Positions 62,681 through 64,000 of a stretch of 64,000 bases of DNA are shown here, piece by piece. This DNA is from Cucumis sativus (lineage: Eukaryota > Streptophyta > Magnoliopsida > Cucurbitales > Cucurbitaceae). Numbering within the stretch: position 1 is the first letter of the stretch; each line of letters begins with the position of its first letter. The position numbers and the translations under genes are program-made. The notes below the pieces were generated by a model, which ran no database searches, was not told where the DNA came from, and was given only the letters and a program-made list of their open reading frames with translations. The stretch spans positions 2,976,001 through 3,040,000 of the forward strand of contig NC_026661.2 of the NCBI RefSeq assembly GCF_000004075.3. Reading direction: 5' to 3'.

Positions 62681-64000
62681 TGTTTAATCAATTTGTTCAA
62701 AGAAAAAAGAAGAGCAAATTTAATTTTTAATTTTTGGTGGCAATAAAATAATCAATTTTATTTTTATTTGTTTTTATCTTTTCCTTTAACTTCCCCACGC
62801 TTCACTTAAGCGCGTTTGGTTCACCCCCAATATACCCCATTATAAATTTGTAATATTTAGTTTTGGTTTTGAAAAAGTTACTTAAATGTAAACAATGAAA
62901 CTAGTAAATAAAAGTGATATTACCTTATTAATTTGTAGAAACTAAACAATTACCAAATACGACATTAATCTTTTGTGTATTTATTTTGGCAACTTAAACA
63001 TATAGGTAGGTGGTTGTGAATATTTGGTGAGTACATACTAAATGTCAAAATAAATACATTTAAGAGAAAATATTGTTTTTTTTATTTAAAAAAAAAAAAC
63101 TTCACTAGTCATTTAAAAGTTATTTAAACTTGGTTATTTAGATCATAATTAATCTAAATAATCCATAAATTATGAATTATTTAGATTAAGTAAAGTTTTA
63201 ATCTAATTTCTAATGGAGATGAAATTGAAAATTGAAAATCATATCAACCAAAATTGAAGTTAAGCCAAAACTATAGCAACCAAATTCAAATTAAACTTAA
63301 ACCAATTAATTAAAAACTTTGCGTAGATCATGAAACGTAATTTGTAATCTAACATATTTTTTCAATAATCATATATTATGTGTATTTATTGAAGTTAATG
63401 AATGACAAAATGGAAAATATAGTAGAAAGTATTTAATTACGAAAGCAAATTGACACCTACAAAAAAAGAAAATGACGTATGATTTTTTCAAACTTGAATT
63501 GTCCTATAATACCAAATGTTGGAGTTGGTGTTCTTAAACAATAAATAAAAAATTTCATTTAGGGAAATTGGTAAATTTAAAGCTCTTTATTTGATTGGTA
63601 TACCAAAACCAAAAGTATATTTTTAAGACACCGAAAGAAAGAAAGAAAAAATGAACACAAACATTAATTGAAGGTTTTTTCTTTCTTTCTCTCTCTCTCT
63701 CTTTTTTTTTGTTTGAATTGATTAAATATATAGAGAGAGAGGGTTGGGGGTGTCGGTTGCTCTTGAGCCCCTAAAGTGTTTTGACTTTATATTAACTACT
63801 CCAAATTATTCACTTTACAATCAAAACCACATACCATACCCCATTTTTCTTTATTCTATCTATACACACACACAACAAACAATGGCCATTATACCCATTA
63901 TTGAAAGCCCACTGACACCATTAGCATTTTTTAAAATACAATGTAGACGATGGATGTGAAAGACTAGACAGCAAACATCAAAATTCTTTCAACACCACTC
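62681..64000. other. Right-end intergenic DNA
   Basis: AT-rich with a CT microsatellite near 63684-63699 and a GA run near 63734-63742. A 25-codon frame (63882-63959) lies after a leader-like CA-rich stretch but has no known content; a gene could start here and continue beyond the window. Confidence 0.4.

Noticed and set aside
63882-63959. 25-codon frame MAIIPIIESPLTPLAFF... near the right end
   Set aside because: Too short to support and no visible continuation; could be the first exon of a gene outside the window.
1-64000. CRISPR arrays, operons, bacterial-type signals, rRNA, snoRNA or miRNA genes
   Set aside because: No spaced direct repeats of CRISPR type and no prokaryotic organisation; I saw no hairpin with a known plant miRNA sequence, though an exhaustive folding search was not possible by eye.

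Overview
The window looks like nuclear DNA of a flowering plant, most likely a eudicot of the gourd family (Cucurbitaceae). It is very AT-rich, its genes have many short introns, and plant-only families are present. Short inverted-repeat elements with a central TCTATCATTGATAG-like core look like repeats I associate with cucumber and melon. The family assignment is inference from memory and was not computed.

Layout, left to right. (1) 1069-2570, minus: a complete three-exon R2R3-MYB gene of subgroup 11 (MYB41/74/102 type). (2) 2.8-10.6 kb: AT-rich gene-poor DNA with one short palindromic element. (3) 10656-12958, minus: a five-exon gene for THYLAKOID FORMATION 1 (THF1/PSB29). (4) 16153-34509, plus: seven intronless genes, all on one strand, for small proteins (78-95 aa) of the wound-induced DUF3774 family. 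They share the C-terminal signature EESLRTVMYLSCWGPN. A 1.5-kb hairpin-like element with about 550-bp terminal inverted repeats and a 9-bp target duplication sits between the first and second. (5) 34871-35188, minus: an unrecognised 105-aa reading frame. (6) 36138-49804, minus: the whole VPS18 gene (23 coding exons, 989 aa), with two GC-AG introns, a 29-base G run, a LINE tail, a small inverted-repeat element and an LTR-like relic in its introns. (7) 51366-56126, minus: a ten-exon external type II NAD(P)H dehydrogenase with an EF-hand (NDB1 type, 574 aa). (8) 59164-59235, plus: tRNA-Asp(GUC). (9) 59834-61859, minus: a four-exon GT14 glycosyltransferase of the arabinogalactan glucuronosyltransferase (GlcAT14) type. 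The last 1.3 kb hold no gene I can support.

How the parts relate. VPS18, NDB1, THF1 and GlcAT14 are single-copy-style household genes for vacuolar fusion, the mitochondrial electron chain, chloroplast biogenesis and cell-wall proteoglycans. The accessory part is the DUF3774 cluster. Four neighbouring members carry, just upstream of their TATA boxes, a motif equal or close to the hypoxia-responsive promoter element AAACCA(G/C)(G/C)(G/C)GC bound by group VII ERFs. Arabidopsis members of this family are known wound- and hypoxia-induced genes, so the array is probably a locally amplified, co-regulated stress unit. Exon borders were read by eye from splice sites, phase and family conservation; for VPS18, NDB1, THF1 and GlcAT14 every junction keeps frame.
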